From JAQVUB01 sp033809415 (GTDB lineage: Bacteria > Verrucomicrobiota > Lentisphaeria > Oligosphaerales > Oligosphaeraceae): a stretch of 35,164 bases of DNA. This document shows positions 8,570 through 15,705 of this stretch, one piece after another. Numbering within the stretch: position 1 is the stretch's first letter; each line of letters begins with the position of its first letter. The DNA is taken from positions 1-35,164 of the forward strand of contig JAPXLT010000012.1 in the NCBI GenBank assembly GCA_033809415.1, written 5' to 3'. Made by a program: the position numbers and the translations under genes. Below the pieces are notes generated by a model, which was not told where the DNA came from, ran no database searches, and was given only the letters and a program-made list of their open reading frames with translations.

Positions 8570-8965
8570 TAAAAAACGGCATAGTTAACCTGATTTTACA
8601 TTTGGCTAAACTATTTCAGAAAAAACTTTTCGTACTATCACTCGACTTCTTGTTTTTTGTGAAGGATTTCCAAAAAACCGATGCACAAGTTTCTGACCTT
8701 GAAGCTCTTTCTCATTTTTGAGAAAATTTTTGAACTTTTTGATTTTTCGGTGATGGAAGAGGAAAGCCGGCTTCATGCCGGCGAGCCGCCGGCGCTCCAT
8801 ATCGCCTCCGACTGAAAAAGTAAAGCCGACCTTGGCACATGGCGAGCCGTCCGATCTGTCGTCCGTGTAAAGTCCGTGTCCCGTCCGTGTAAAGTCCGTG
8901 TGGGTTGCGGGCGATCAGTCCGCGCCAAGCCTTTTCGTGTGGTTCGTGGTTAAAAAATCCTTTTT
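8570..8965. repeat. Mosaic intergenic repeat with GC-rich hairpin
   Basis: No gene is visible in 8515-8995. An ACTTTTCGTACTATCACTCGAC module lies at about 8625-8720. A GC-rich structured module follows at 8755-8840: GCCGGCTTCATGCCGGC at 8766-8782, then GAGCCGCCGGCGCTCC. Near 8860-8905 the phrase GTCCGTGTAAAGTCCGTGT repeats. It ends with a TTTTCGTGTGGTTCGTGGTT tail at 8932-8951. The GC-rich module recurs at 15488-15520 (opposite orientation) and near 17498-17530. Confidence 0.75.
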
Positions 8966-8995
8966 TTGGCACCCATTAAATATGGAGAACAGCTA

Positions 8996-9967
8996 ATGAT
9001 ACATGTAGCTCAGCTGACGAAAACATTTGGCGAGGTACAAGCCGTTGCTGGCGTCGATTTCGAGGTGGGCGACGGTGAACTCTTCGGCTTTCTCGGTCCT
9101 AACGGCGCAGGCAAGACAACAACCATCAATATGCTGGCCGGACTGGCCCGCCCGGACGCCGGGACAATTCACATCGCGGATATCGACTGCTCACTGAATC
9201 CCAAAGCCGCCCAGCACTTGATGGGAATCGTGCCCGACGAGAGCAACCTCTACCCGGAACTGACTGGCTTCGAGAACCTGTGCTTCTGCGGTTCGCTATA
9301 CGGGATGAGGAGAGGCGACCGTTCGAGCCGTGCCCAGGAACTGCTCGAGCATTTCGGCCTGAAGGAGGCGGCTCAGCGCAAATTCGGCGGATATTCCAAA
9401 GGCATGAAGCGTAAGCTCACCATTGCCGCCGGGATCATCCATTCGCCGCAAATCCTCTTTCTAGACGAGCCGACTACTGGCATCGACGTGGCCAGCGCCC
9501 GGCAAATCCGGCAACTCATCGCGGATCTCAATGCCAACGGCACCACGATCTTCCTGACCACTCACTACATCGAAGAGGCCGAACGGCTTTGCCAGCGCAT
9601 CGCGTTCATCGTCAAAGGCAAAATCGTGCGTATCGACCGCGTCGAGGACTTGTTGCACCAGGCGGCCGGACGCCATATCGTCCAGTTTGCCGTCGGTCAA
9701 GACGCCCAGCAACTCTGCCAGCTTGTGCTCGAGGCGTTCCCTTCGCTGGAATGCAAAGCCTTGACCAAAGACAGCCTACGGGTAAGCAACCCGGCACCGC
9801 TGCGCATCGGGCCGTTAGTACGCTTGCTTGAGGAAAATGGCGCGGAGGTTACTGAGGCTCGAGTTATCCGCCCATCGCTCGAGGAAGTCTTCGTTGAAGT
9901 GACCGGCATTGAGGCTGGCGCGATGAAGCGCGAAAAGGAAAAGGCGGGGAAGGGAGGTGCGGCATGA
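8996..9967 (+). CDS. ABC transporter ATP-binding protein (DrrA/NatA type)
   Basis: 323 residues, cytoplasmic ATPase of an ABC-2 exporter. Walker A GPNGAGKTT lies at residues 34-42, the signature YSKGMKRKL at 133-141 (a degenerate LSGGQ normal for this subgroup), Walker B ILFLDEP at 153-159, and the H-loop His in FLTTHYIEEAE. The C-terminal 80 residues after the ATPase core resemble the regulatory tail of DrrA-like proteins. The ATG at 8996 was chosen for GGAG 8 bases upstream; an in-frame upstream start would add 10 unsupported residues. The stop overlaps the permease start (ATGA at 9964), so the two are translationally coupled. The substrate could be a drug, polysaccharide, sodium or another molecule; the sequence does not say. 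Confidence 0.9.
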   Translation: MIHVAQLTKTFGEVQAVAGVDFEVGDGELFGFLGPNGAGKTTTINMLAGLARPDAGTIHIADIDCSLNPKAAQHLMGIVPDESNLYPELTGFENLCFCGSLYGMRRGDRSSRAQELLEHFGLKEAAQRKFGGYSKGMKRKLTIAAGIIHSPQILFLDEPTTGIDVASARQIRQLIADLNANGTTIFLTTHYIEEAERLCQRIAFIVKGKIVRIDRVEDLLHQAAGRHIVQFAVGQDAQQLCQLVLEAFPSLECKALTKDSLRVSNPAPLRIGPLVRLLEENGAEVTEARVIRPSLEEVFVEVTGIEAGAMKREKEKAGKGGAA

Positions 9968-10701
9968 AATATTGGATTGCCTTCTGGAATATCCTAGCCA
10001 AAGATATGTGCGCTTACTATCTCAAGCCGCCTAACATCAGCTGGGGCGTCATCTTCCCACTGGCGTGGACGACGATGTTCTTCATCCGTTCCGGAGCCGG
10101 CCTTGACAGCATCCCCGCTCTGCTGCCTGGCGTCATGGCCGTATCGGTGCTGTTCGGCACGACCTCCATGCTGGCGGTCACAGTAACCTTCGAGAAGAAG
10201 GGGCGTTCATTCGAGCGACTGCTGCTCGCTCCTATTCCGCTTGAATTGCTCATGTTCGCCAAGACGTCCGGTGCAATTCTGTTCGGCATAGCCAATGCCT
10301 TTGTGCCGGTCATCATGGCAGCGCTGCTGGCTGACCTGTCAGGCATCCGGTGGGGCATCTTGCTTCCCGCCATTGTGCTGATCGCGATCTCGTCCGCCTT
10401 CCTCGGTCTGTTCATTGCAGTCTCGGTCAGCGAGGTTTTCGAGGCGCAGACCTTTTCGAACTTCTTCCGCTTCCCAATGCTCTTTCTCTGCGGTCTGTTC
10501 TTCCCGCTGGCCGCGCTTCCGACCTGGCTGCGCCCAGTCTCCTATCTCCTGCCACTGACCTATGGCGCAGACCTTCTCCATGAGGCCGTCAATCAAACCG
10601 GAAAACTGCCGCTCTGGCTCAATTTCCTCATCCTCGCCGCCTTCTGTGCTGGCCTATTCGCCGTCAGCCTGCGGAACATCCGACAGAAATGGATCGCCTG
10701 A
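9964..10701 (+). CDS. ABC-2 type transporter permease
   Basis: 245 residues with about six hydrophobic segments (near residues 25-45, 55-80, 95-125, 130-155, 165-185, 215-237). This is the usual ABC-2 permease topology and length. The segment FPMLFLCGLFFPLAALPTWLRP, then YLLPLTYGADLLHEAV, is the conserved C-terminal part of the family. It overlaps the ATPase gene by 4 bases and forms the membrane half of the same exporter, probably as a homodimer. No third component is nearby; the next gene is 300 bases on and belongs to iron metabolism. Confidence 0.9.
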   Translation: MKYWIAFWNILAKDMCAYYLKPPNISWGVIFPLAWTTMFFIRSGAGLDSIPALLPGVMAVSVLFGTTSMLAVTVTFEKKGRSFERLLLAPIPLELLMFAKTSGAILFGIANAFVPVIMAALLADLSGIRWGILLPAIVLIAISSAFLGLFIAVSVSEVFEAQTFSNFFRFPMLFLCGLFFPLAALPTWLRPVSYLLPLTYGADLLHEAVNQTGKLPLWLNFLILAAFCAGLFAVSLRNIRQKWIA

Positions 10702-10762
10702 AACGTAGTGCGTCAGTAAACTGGGTGATAGGGACTTTTTTTTACAACTAAAAACACGAATG

Positions 10763-10836
10763 GACACGAAAAAATTTCATGGAAAATACGACTTGTTCTC
10801 GCAAAAAAAGCCATTTCCATGAAATTTTTTCGTGTC
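10763..10836. terminator. 23-bp perfect inverted repeat after the ABC operon
   Basis: The arm at 10763-10785 (GACACGAAAAAATTTC...) is the exact reverse complement of 10814-10836, with a 28-base loop. Both arms are copies of the widespread ACACGAAAA module in head-to-head arrangement, followed by TTTT. It could act as a bidirectional terminator of the ABC pair or simply reflect two inserted repeats. The remainder of the 10702-11002 gap holds only flanking repeat sequence and the promoter of the next gene. Confidence 0.5.
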
Positions 10837-10939
10837 TTTTCGGGCATTTCGTTGTTCAAAAAGAATTCCTCGCCTACCCAGGTTACTGACCGCCTTACGC
10901 CTGAAACCGCAAATCGCTGACTTTTTTTCTTGCAAACGC

Positions 10940-10982
10940 TTGACGAATTGTTTTAAGCGTGTATGTTAAGCGCAGTTAACAA
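10940..10982 (+). promoter_or_regulatory. Candidate promoter/operator of the iron operon
   Basis: TTGACG (10940-10945) and TATGTT (10962-10967) with a 16-base spacer form a moderate sigma-70-like promoter 35 bases upstream of the regulator start. It is overlapped by the direct repeat TTAAGCG (10953 and 10966) and an imperfect inverted repeat TTGTTTTAAGCG / CGCAGTTAACAA. A metal-dependent repressor site is plausible here, since the next gene encodes a DtxR-type protein. Confidence 0.4.
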
Positions 10983-11002
10983 AAGGTTGTGGGAGTACTT
11001 TT

Positions 11003-11776
11003 ATGGATGTCATGTCATTAGCGCTTAGTCCTGAGATGGAGGACTATCTTGAGACCATTGCTGCGTTGTTTCGCGTCCATGGCGAGGCTCGGGTAACCGA
11101 TATCGCTAATCGTCTTTCGGTCAGCAAGGCTGGTGTTACGCAGGCTTTGCGTTCGTTGGCCTCGAAGGGTCTCGTTGATTACCGCCCGTATGTTTCTCCG
11201 ACGCTGACGGAGACTGGGAAGCAGGTGGCTGAGCGGGTGCAGCAGCGTCACGATGTGCTCAAGCGTTTCCTGGGCGAGGTGCTGCTCGTTGAACCCGAGC
11301 TGGCTGAGGCCAACGCCTGTCGCCTCGAACACGCGGTGGACAGGTCGGTGCTTGATCGCCTGGCGCATTTCATGGATTTCGTGCAGCGTTGCCCACGCGG
11401 CGGCTCGAAGTGGATTCACGGGTATGAACACTCATGCGATCCTGACAAGGAGACCGAGACCTGCGAGCGATGCATGGAAATAGCGATCAACGAATACCGA
11501 AACAAGCATCACACACAACCAATCGAGGAAAAGATCATGACTTTAGCTGAACTGAAACCGGGAGAGACCGGACGGATTGTCCGCGTCGGCAGCATCGGTT
11601 CGATTCGCCGACGCATTGTAGACATGGGCGCCGTCAATGGAACTAGCGTGACGGTAGTGAAGGTCGCTCCGCTGGGCGATCCCATCGAAGTGAAGATCAA
11701 AGGCTACAGCTTGACGCTTCGCAAGGAAGAAGCCGAAATGATCACGGTTGAAGCACAGACAAACCGGAAGGACTGA
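11003..11776 (+). CDS. DtxR/MntR-family metalloregulator with C-terminal FeoA domain
   Basis: 257 residues. The DNA-binding winged helix is at about 10-70 (ARVTDIANRLSVSKAGVTQALRSLASKGLV). The dimerisation/metal domain at about 75-130 keeps His83 and the Cys106-x2-Glu109-His110 cluster (ACRLEH) that matches the metal ligands of DtxR. A Cys-rich linker follows (Cys130, 145, 154, 157), then a FeoA/SH3-like domain (about 179-252; LAELKPGETGRIVRVG, IRRRIVDMGAV, SLTLRKEEAEMI). It probably senses Fe(II) or Mn(II) and controls the feo genes behind it. GGGAG lies 7 bases before the ATG. Oddity: a second ribosome-binding site and ATG sit exactly at the FeoA boundary (separate entry), so a free FeoA may also be made. 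Confidence 0.88.
   Translation: MDVMSLALSPEMEDYLETIAALFRVHGEARVTDIANRLSVSKAGVTQALRSLASKGLVDYRPYVSPTLTETGKQVAERVQQRHDVLKRFLGEVLLVEPELAEANACRLEHAVDRSVLDRLAHFMDFVQRCPRGGSKWIHGYEHSCDPDKETETCERCMEIAINEYRNKHHTQPIEEKIMTLAELKPGETGRIVRVGSIGSIRRRIVDMGAVNGTSVTVVKVAPLGDPIEVKIKGYSLTLRKEEAEMITVEAQTNRKD
11525..11539 (+). promoter_or_regulatory. Internal ribosome-binding site and ATG at the FeoA domain boundary
   Basis: GAGGA at 11525-11529 is followed after 7 bases by an in-frame ATG at 11537 (Met179 of the regulator). Translation from here would give a 79-residue protein starting MTLAELKPGETG, the normal start and size of stand-alone FeoA. In-frame internal initiation is inferred from the sequence only. 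Confidence 0.45.
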
Positions 11777-11784
11777 TTAACACA

Positions 11785-11847
11785 GCCCTTTCTTTGTCCA
11801 CGGAAAACACGGAAAGTACGAAAATTTTTGATAGGGTTGTTACTCTG
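11785..11847. repeat. Repeat tail module inside the feo operon
   Basis: GTCCACGGAAAACACGGAAAG followed by CGAAAATTTTTGATAGGG and GTTGTTACTCTGATGG is a copy of the tail module also seen at 15357-15420 and 19705-19760. Here it forms the whole spacer between the regulator and the second feoA-like gene. It also supplies the only visible Shine-Dalgarno-like AGGG (11833-11836) and the start-codon context of the next gene. Confidence 0.75.
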
Positions 11848-12102
11848 ATGGAAGTTCATACATCGAACAAGTGCGCCATGCCGCTGGCGTTGTTGCCGCC
11901 CGGCCAGACTGCCTGCGTCGAACGCATCCTTGCCGCAGGATCAGGGATGAACCGCAAGTTGAGCTCGATGGGCATTGTTCACGGCGCACAGGTGACGGTC
12001 CTGAATGCGCAACCAGGTCCCCTGCTGCTGCGCATAGGTGAAGGACGATACGCAATCGGCCGCGGAATGGCACAGCAAATCCTGGTGACGCCATGCCAAT
12101 AA
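11848..12102 (+). CDS. feoA: FeoA-family protein (second FeoA domain of the operon)
   Basis: 84 residues, a small SH3-like FeoA protein: PLALLPPGQTACVERILA, MNRKLSSMGIVHGAQVTVL and YAIGRGMAQQILV follow the FeoA pattern. FeoA proteins bind the cytoplasmic side of FeoB or modulate its activity. The sequence is more divergent than the FeoA domain fused to the regulator; for example it has GRGMAQQI where the other has LRKEEAEMI. The ATG at 11848 has only a weak AGGG about 11 bases upstream; an upstream TTG/GTG start would run through the repeat module and looks wrong. It lies 60 bases before feoB, in the same direction. Confidence 0.8.
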   Translation: MEVHTSNKCAMPLALLPPGQTACVERILAAGSGMNRKLSSMGIVHGAQVTVLNAQPGPLLLRIGEGRYAIGRGMAQQILVTPCQ

Positions 12103-12161
12103 CCGCCGATATTATTTTTTGACCCATTGTTAACCAAGCTAAACATAAAGATGGAGATTGT

Positions 12162-14339
12162 ATGATGACACGGGAACGTACAGATGCGGCGCCGGGACGG
12201 GTTACTGTCGCTCTGGCTGGGAATCCCAATTCTGGGAAGACGACTCTTTTCAACGCCCTGACTGGTGCGCGCCAGCATGTCGGGAATTATCCTGGCGTCA
12301 CGGTTGAGAAGAAGGAAGGCGACTTCGAGCATGACGGCATGAAGATTCACGTGATCGATCTGCCCGGCACGTACAGTTTGACCGCATACAGCCCTGAGGA
12401 ATTGGTGGCGCGGAACGTGGTGCTCGATGAGGCGCCCGACATGGTGGTCGATGTCGTAGATGCATCGAACCTCGAGCGGAACCTGTACCTTGCTGTTCAG
12501 TTCATGGAATTGGGAATTCCCATGATTCTGGCGTTCAACATGTCAGACTTGGCCGAAGCGCGCGGACACAGCATTAACATCGAGCGCCTCTCCGAGCTTT
12601 TTCAAGTTCCCATCATCCGCATGGTCGCACACAAGGGTGAGGGACTGCAAGAACTCAAGCAGGCAATCGTCCAAGTTGCAGGGCAAACGCCGCCACGGCA
12701 ACCCGCGACAGTCAAGTACGGTAGACATATCGAAGCCGAGTTGACCAAGTTGACAAATGCATTGGCCGGAAGCGTGCCGGATTCGGGGCGTCCAAGCGCG
12801 CGTTGGCTCGCGCTGAAGCTGCTCGAGGGCGACGAGGCCGTGATGGGGCAGATACGGCGGGAAGCCCGCAATGCGATCGAGGTCTTGCAGAAGGTCGAGG
12901 AATCGCGCAGCCAACTGGCGCGTGAACTCGGCGACGATGCCGAAATCCTGATTGCCGACCGTCGCTATGGCTTTATCTCCGGCGCCTGCCAGGAGGCCGT
13001 TCACAGCACGGTCGAGACTCGACACAGCATGTCGGATCGGATCGACATGGTATTGACACACCGCGTACTGAGCATCCCCATTTTCCTGCTTATGATGTTC
13101 TTGGTCTTCAAGCTTACGTTTGCGGTAGGCGACCCGTTCATGGGCTGGATCGAGGACTTCTTCGCCTGGCTCGGCGACGCCATCAACGCCCATTGGCCTG
13201 AAGGCGCCGCGCCGCTGCTGCAATCGCTGATCGTAGACGGCATCATCGGCGGCGTTGGCGGCGTGGTTGTGTTCCTGCCCAATATCCTGCTGTTGTTCCT
13301 CGCCATCGCCATCCTCGAGGACAGCGGCTACATGGCCCGAGCCGCGTTCATCATGGATCGCTTCATGCACAAAATCGGCCTGCACGGCAAGAGCTTCATC
13401 CCGATGCTAATCGGCTTTGGCTGCACGGTTCCAGCCATCATGGCGACGCGCACGCTCGAGAACGAACGCGACCGCCTCACCACCATGCTGGTCGCCCCCC
13501 TGATGAGCTGCGGAGCGCGCCTGCCGATCTACGCGCTGATCATCCCGGCGTTCTTCCCAGCGGCTTGGCACGCTCGCATGCTGTGGCTCATCTACTTCAT
13601 CGGCATTGTGCTGGCGATCATCTGCGCCAAGCTGCTGCGCAGCACCCTGTTCAAAGGCGAAACCGCGCCGTTTGTCATGGAACTGCCGCCCTATCGACTG
13701 CCCACTATTCGGGGCGTTCTCGTGCACATGTGGGAGCGTGGCTGGCTGTACCTCAAGAAAGCCGGAACCCTCATCCTCGGTGTGTCGATTGTCATGTGGG
13801 CGCTGCTGACTTTTCCGCTGGAAACCGAATACAGCCGCGACTACGATAAGGCGATCGAGAACGTCAGCCAACAGCAAGTGTCCGAAGAGGAGGCCGCTGA
13901 ACTCATCGCCGAACTCGAACAGGCCCGCGCCTCCGAGGAACTCGCCAACAGCTACGCCGGGCGCATCGGTCACGCCCTCGAACCGCTCATCAAGCCGCTC
14001 GGCTTTGACTGGAAAATCGGCACGGCCTTGATTGGTGCCTTTGCCGCCAAAGAAGTCTTTGTCGCGCAAATGGGCATTGTCTATTCAGTCGGCGAGGCTG
14101 ACGAGGATTCCGTGCCCCTGCGGGACAAGCTCCGGGACAACTACAGTCCCCTGGTCGGCTTCTGCATCATGCTCTTCAGCCTGATCAGCGCGCCCTGCAT
14201 GGCGACGATTGCAGTGACCAAGCGCGAAAGCAACTCCTGGAAATGGGCCTTGTTCCAGCTCGGAGGACTGACCGTGCTGGCCTATGGCATCACCCTGATC
14301 GTCTACCAGATCGGCAGTTTATGTGGAATTGGAATCTGA
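12162..14339 (+). CDS. feoB: Ferrous iron transporter FeoB
   Basis: 725 residues, inner-membrane Fe(II) importer. The N-terminal G domain has G1 GNPNSGKT (20-27), Thr47 for G2, G3 DLPG (67-70) and G4 NMSD (126-129), followed by a helical GDI-like spacer to about residue 275. The membrane part holds two gate regions: SGYMARAAFIMDRFMHKIGLHGKSFIPMLIGFGCTVPAIMATR in the first half and the FAAKEVFVAQMGIVYS / SAPCMATIAVTKRE region in the second. The length is normal and the frame intact. GGAG precedes the start by 5-8 bases; the ATG at 12162 or 12165 is equally possible. It is the core of the feo operon, with two FeoA modules before it and a Cys-rich partner after it. A TTGTTAAC motif at 12127-12134 upstream mirrors one in the operon promoter. 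Confidence 0.95.
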   Translation: MMTRERTDAAPGRVTVALAGNPNSGKTTLFNALTGARQHVGNYPGVTVEKKEGDFEHDGMKIHVIDLPGTYSLTAYSPEELVARNVVLDEAPDMVVDVVDASNLERNLYLAVQFMELGIPMILAFNMSDLAEARGHSINIERLSELFQVPIIRMVAHKGEGLQELKQAIVQVAGQTPPRQPATVKYGRHIEAELTKLTNALAGSVPDSGRPSARWLALKLLEGDEAVMGQIRREARNAIEVLQKVEESRSQLARELGDDAEILIADRRYGFISGACQEAVHSTVETRHSMSDRIDMVLTHRVLSIPIFLLMMFLVFKLTFAVGDPFMGWIEDFFAWLGDAINAHWPEGAAPLLQSLIVDGIIGGVGGVVVFLPNILLLFLAIAILEDSGYMARAAFIMDRFMHKIGLHGKSFIPMLIGFGCTVPAIMATRTLENERDRLTTMLVAPLMSCGARLPIYALIIPAFFPAAWHARMLWLIYFIGIVLAIICAKLLRSTLFKGETAPFVMELPPYRLPTIRGVLVHMWERGWLYLKKAGTLILGVSIVMWALLTFPLETEYSRDYDKAIENVSQQQVSEEEAAELIAELEQARASEELANSYAGRIGHALEPLIKPLGFDWKIGTALIGAFAAKEVFVAQMGIVYSVGEADEDSVPLRDKLRDNYSPLVGFCIMLFSLISAPCMATIAVTKRESNSWKWALFQLGGLTVLAYGITLIVYQIGSLCGIGI

Positions 14340-14357
14340 AGGATAGGATGCTGAAAC

Positions 14358-14555
14358 ATGTTTGAATACATCATCGTCGGATTAATTCTCGTTTTCGTTG
14401 TCTATGCAGTAGCCCGCTCCATCTGGCGAATATGGACAGGCCGGGACACCAACGGCTGCGCAGGTTGCACCGGTTGCAGCTGCTCTTCACAGGATTGTGG
14501 TGCATCTCACAAGGAAACAAACAACATTTCTCAGTTAGGAAAGGCAAAAAAATGA
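14358..14555 (+). CDS. FeoB-associated Cys-rich membrane protein
   Basis: 65 residues: one transmembrane helix (about 4-22, EYIIVGLILVFVVYAVARSI), a basic stretch, then a Cys cluster (Cys34, 37, 40, 42, 47). This is the layout of the FeoB-associated Cys-rich membrane proteins (PF12669 type), which follow feoB in many anaerobes and may bind iron or act like FeoC. The start has an AGGATAGGA region upstream. It begins 18 bases after the feoB stop, and its own stop overlaps the next ATG (ATGA), so all these genes are one transcription unit. Confidence 0.88.
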   Translation: MFEYIIVGLILVFVVYAVARSIWRIWTGRDTNGCAGCTGCSCSSQDCGASHKETNNISQLGKAKK

Positions 14556-15355
14556 AAAACATCGGTCGAATCGCTTGGATATTGGTAACTGTGCTGGCAC
14601 TATCCGGAACAACGTCGTTCGCCCAGTCGGATGAAGGTGACGAATGGCGTCCCGAAGTCAGCCTTGCGCTGGATTGGGTCTCGCGCTACATTGACAAAGG
14701 CGAAGTCTCGAATCCCGATCCGGTCGGCCAAGTTGACCTCAGCTTGTCATTGAAAGGCTTCTACGTCGGCGTCTGGGCCTGCATTGACTTCACAGACGTG
14801 AATGATTATCGCTACGAGCCGGAAGAGTGGAACTACTACCTGGGCTATGAATACAAGTTCACGGACATTCCAGGCATCGAAAGCATCAGCATCGACCTGG
14901 GCTGGACCTATTGCGACTGTCCCCGGGATTCCGCGTCGGACAACCAGGAACTCAGCCTCAGTGTCGCGCTCGAGGACATCTTGCTTGCTCCCACAGTGGT
15001 CTTCACCTGGGACTACGAAGACGACATCTGGTGTGTCGAAGCCGGCATCAGCCATGAAATGCCACTCGAATTCATCAGCGAAAAACTGCTGTTCGGCACC
15101 GCGCTTGACCTGGTTTGGGGCAACACGCGCTGGAACGGCGGCTTTGACAAGGAGGACGATGCCTACAAAAACGCCCTAGCTACCACAGTCTTGACCACGG
15201 AGCTGACGTATCAGCTCAACGAGAACATCGCCTTTGGTCCCTACATGATCGTCGCCTGGGCACTGGATCACGACATCCGCGAAAAATTCCGCGAGGACAG
15301 CATCAACAACGCTTGCAATTTCGTCTGGGGCGTCAAGCTTAATATGGAATTCTAA
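14552..15355 (+). CDS. Exported beta-barrel-like protein, TorF/Gcw_chp type putative porin
   Basis: 267 residues with a clear Sec signal peptide (MKNIGRIAWILVTVLALSG, cleavage likely after TSFA at 24). The mature part is rich in alternating aromatic/acidic strands (VSLALDWVSRYIDKGE, GFYVGVWACIDFTDVND, YYLGYEYKFTDIPGIES) and ends in the aromatic residue of LNMEF, typical of outer-membrane barrels. The opening strands resemble the TorF-family putative porins (PF09694, Gcw_chp), though this assignment is from pattern only. The start overlaps the stop of the Cys-rich gene by 4 bases with AGGAAAGG upstream, so it is translationally coupled to the feo operon. A role in passing iron or iron chelates through the outer membrane is inferred. 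Confidence 0.7.
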   Translation: MKNIGRIAWILVTVLALSGTTSFAQSDEGDEWRPEVSLALDWVSRYIDKGEVSNPDPVGQVDLSLSLKGFYVGVWACIDFTDVNDYRYEPEEWNYYLGYEYKFTDIPGIESISIDLGWTYCDCPRDSASDNQELSLSVALEDILLAPTVVFTWDYEDDIWCVEAGISHEMPLEFISEKLLFGTALDLVWGNTRWNGGFDKEDDAYKNALATTVLTTELTYQLNENIAFGPYMIVAWALDHDIREKFREDSINNACNFVWGVKLNMEF

Positions 15356-15550
15356 ATTTTTTGTCCACGGAAAGCACGGAAAACGCGGAAAATTTTTTCT
15401 AGGGTTGCTGCTTTGATGGATGAGCCTGCTCTGGCAAAATTCTTGTGTGCCAAGGTCGGCTTTACGCAATTGCGTCGGAGGCGATATGGAGCGCCGGCGG
15501 CTCGCCGGCATGAAGCCGGCTTTCTGCTTCCATCACAAAAAGAATTTCTC
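15356..15550. repeat. Mosaic intergenic repeat after the feo operon
   Basis: Contains GTCCACGGAAAGCACGG, the AATTTTTTCTAGGGTTGCTG module (15390-15420), a GATGAGCCTGCTCTGGCAAAA to GCAATTGCGTC stretch (15418-15480), and a GC-rich hairpin GGAGCGCCGGCGGCTC...GCCGGC (15488-15520). The same series appears inverted at 17498-17630. The remainder up to 15705 contains only a short hairpin and the 5' region of the pyrophosphatase gene. Confidence 0.8.
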
Positions 15551-15653
15551 GTCACTGACGCCTACTTTGCGGGAGTTAAGGACGGGTGTTTTTTGCGTTA
15601 GTCTGCGTCACCTGCAAACAAATAAGACCTATATTAATATATGAAAGCAGCGA

Positions 15654-15669
15654 ACCGCGATGACGCGGT
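15654..15669. other. Short hairpin upstream of the pyrophosphatase gene
   Basis: ACCGCGATGACGCGGT forms a perfect 6-bp stem with a 4-base loop, 36 bases before the pyrophosphatase start. It may be a regulatory site or leader hairpin; no function can be assigned. Confidence 0.3.
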
Positions 15670-15705
15670 AAATGATAATGACAGATTATGACAGAATAGT
15701 GGGTT

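Noticed and set aside
12543..13385. Minus-strand frame of 280 residues opposite feoB
   Set aside because: Antisense shadow of the highly conserved FeoB coding region.
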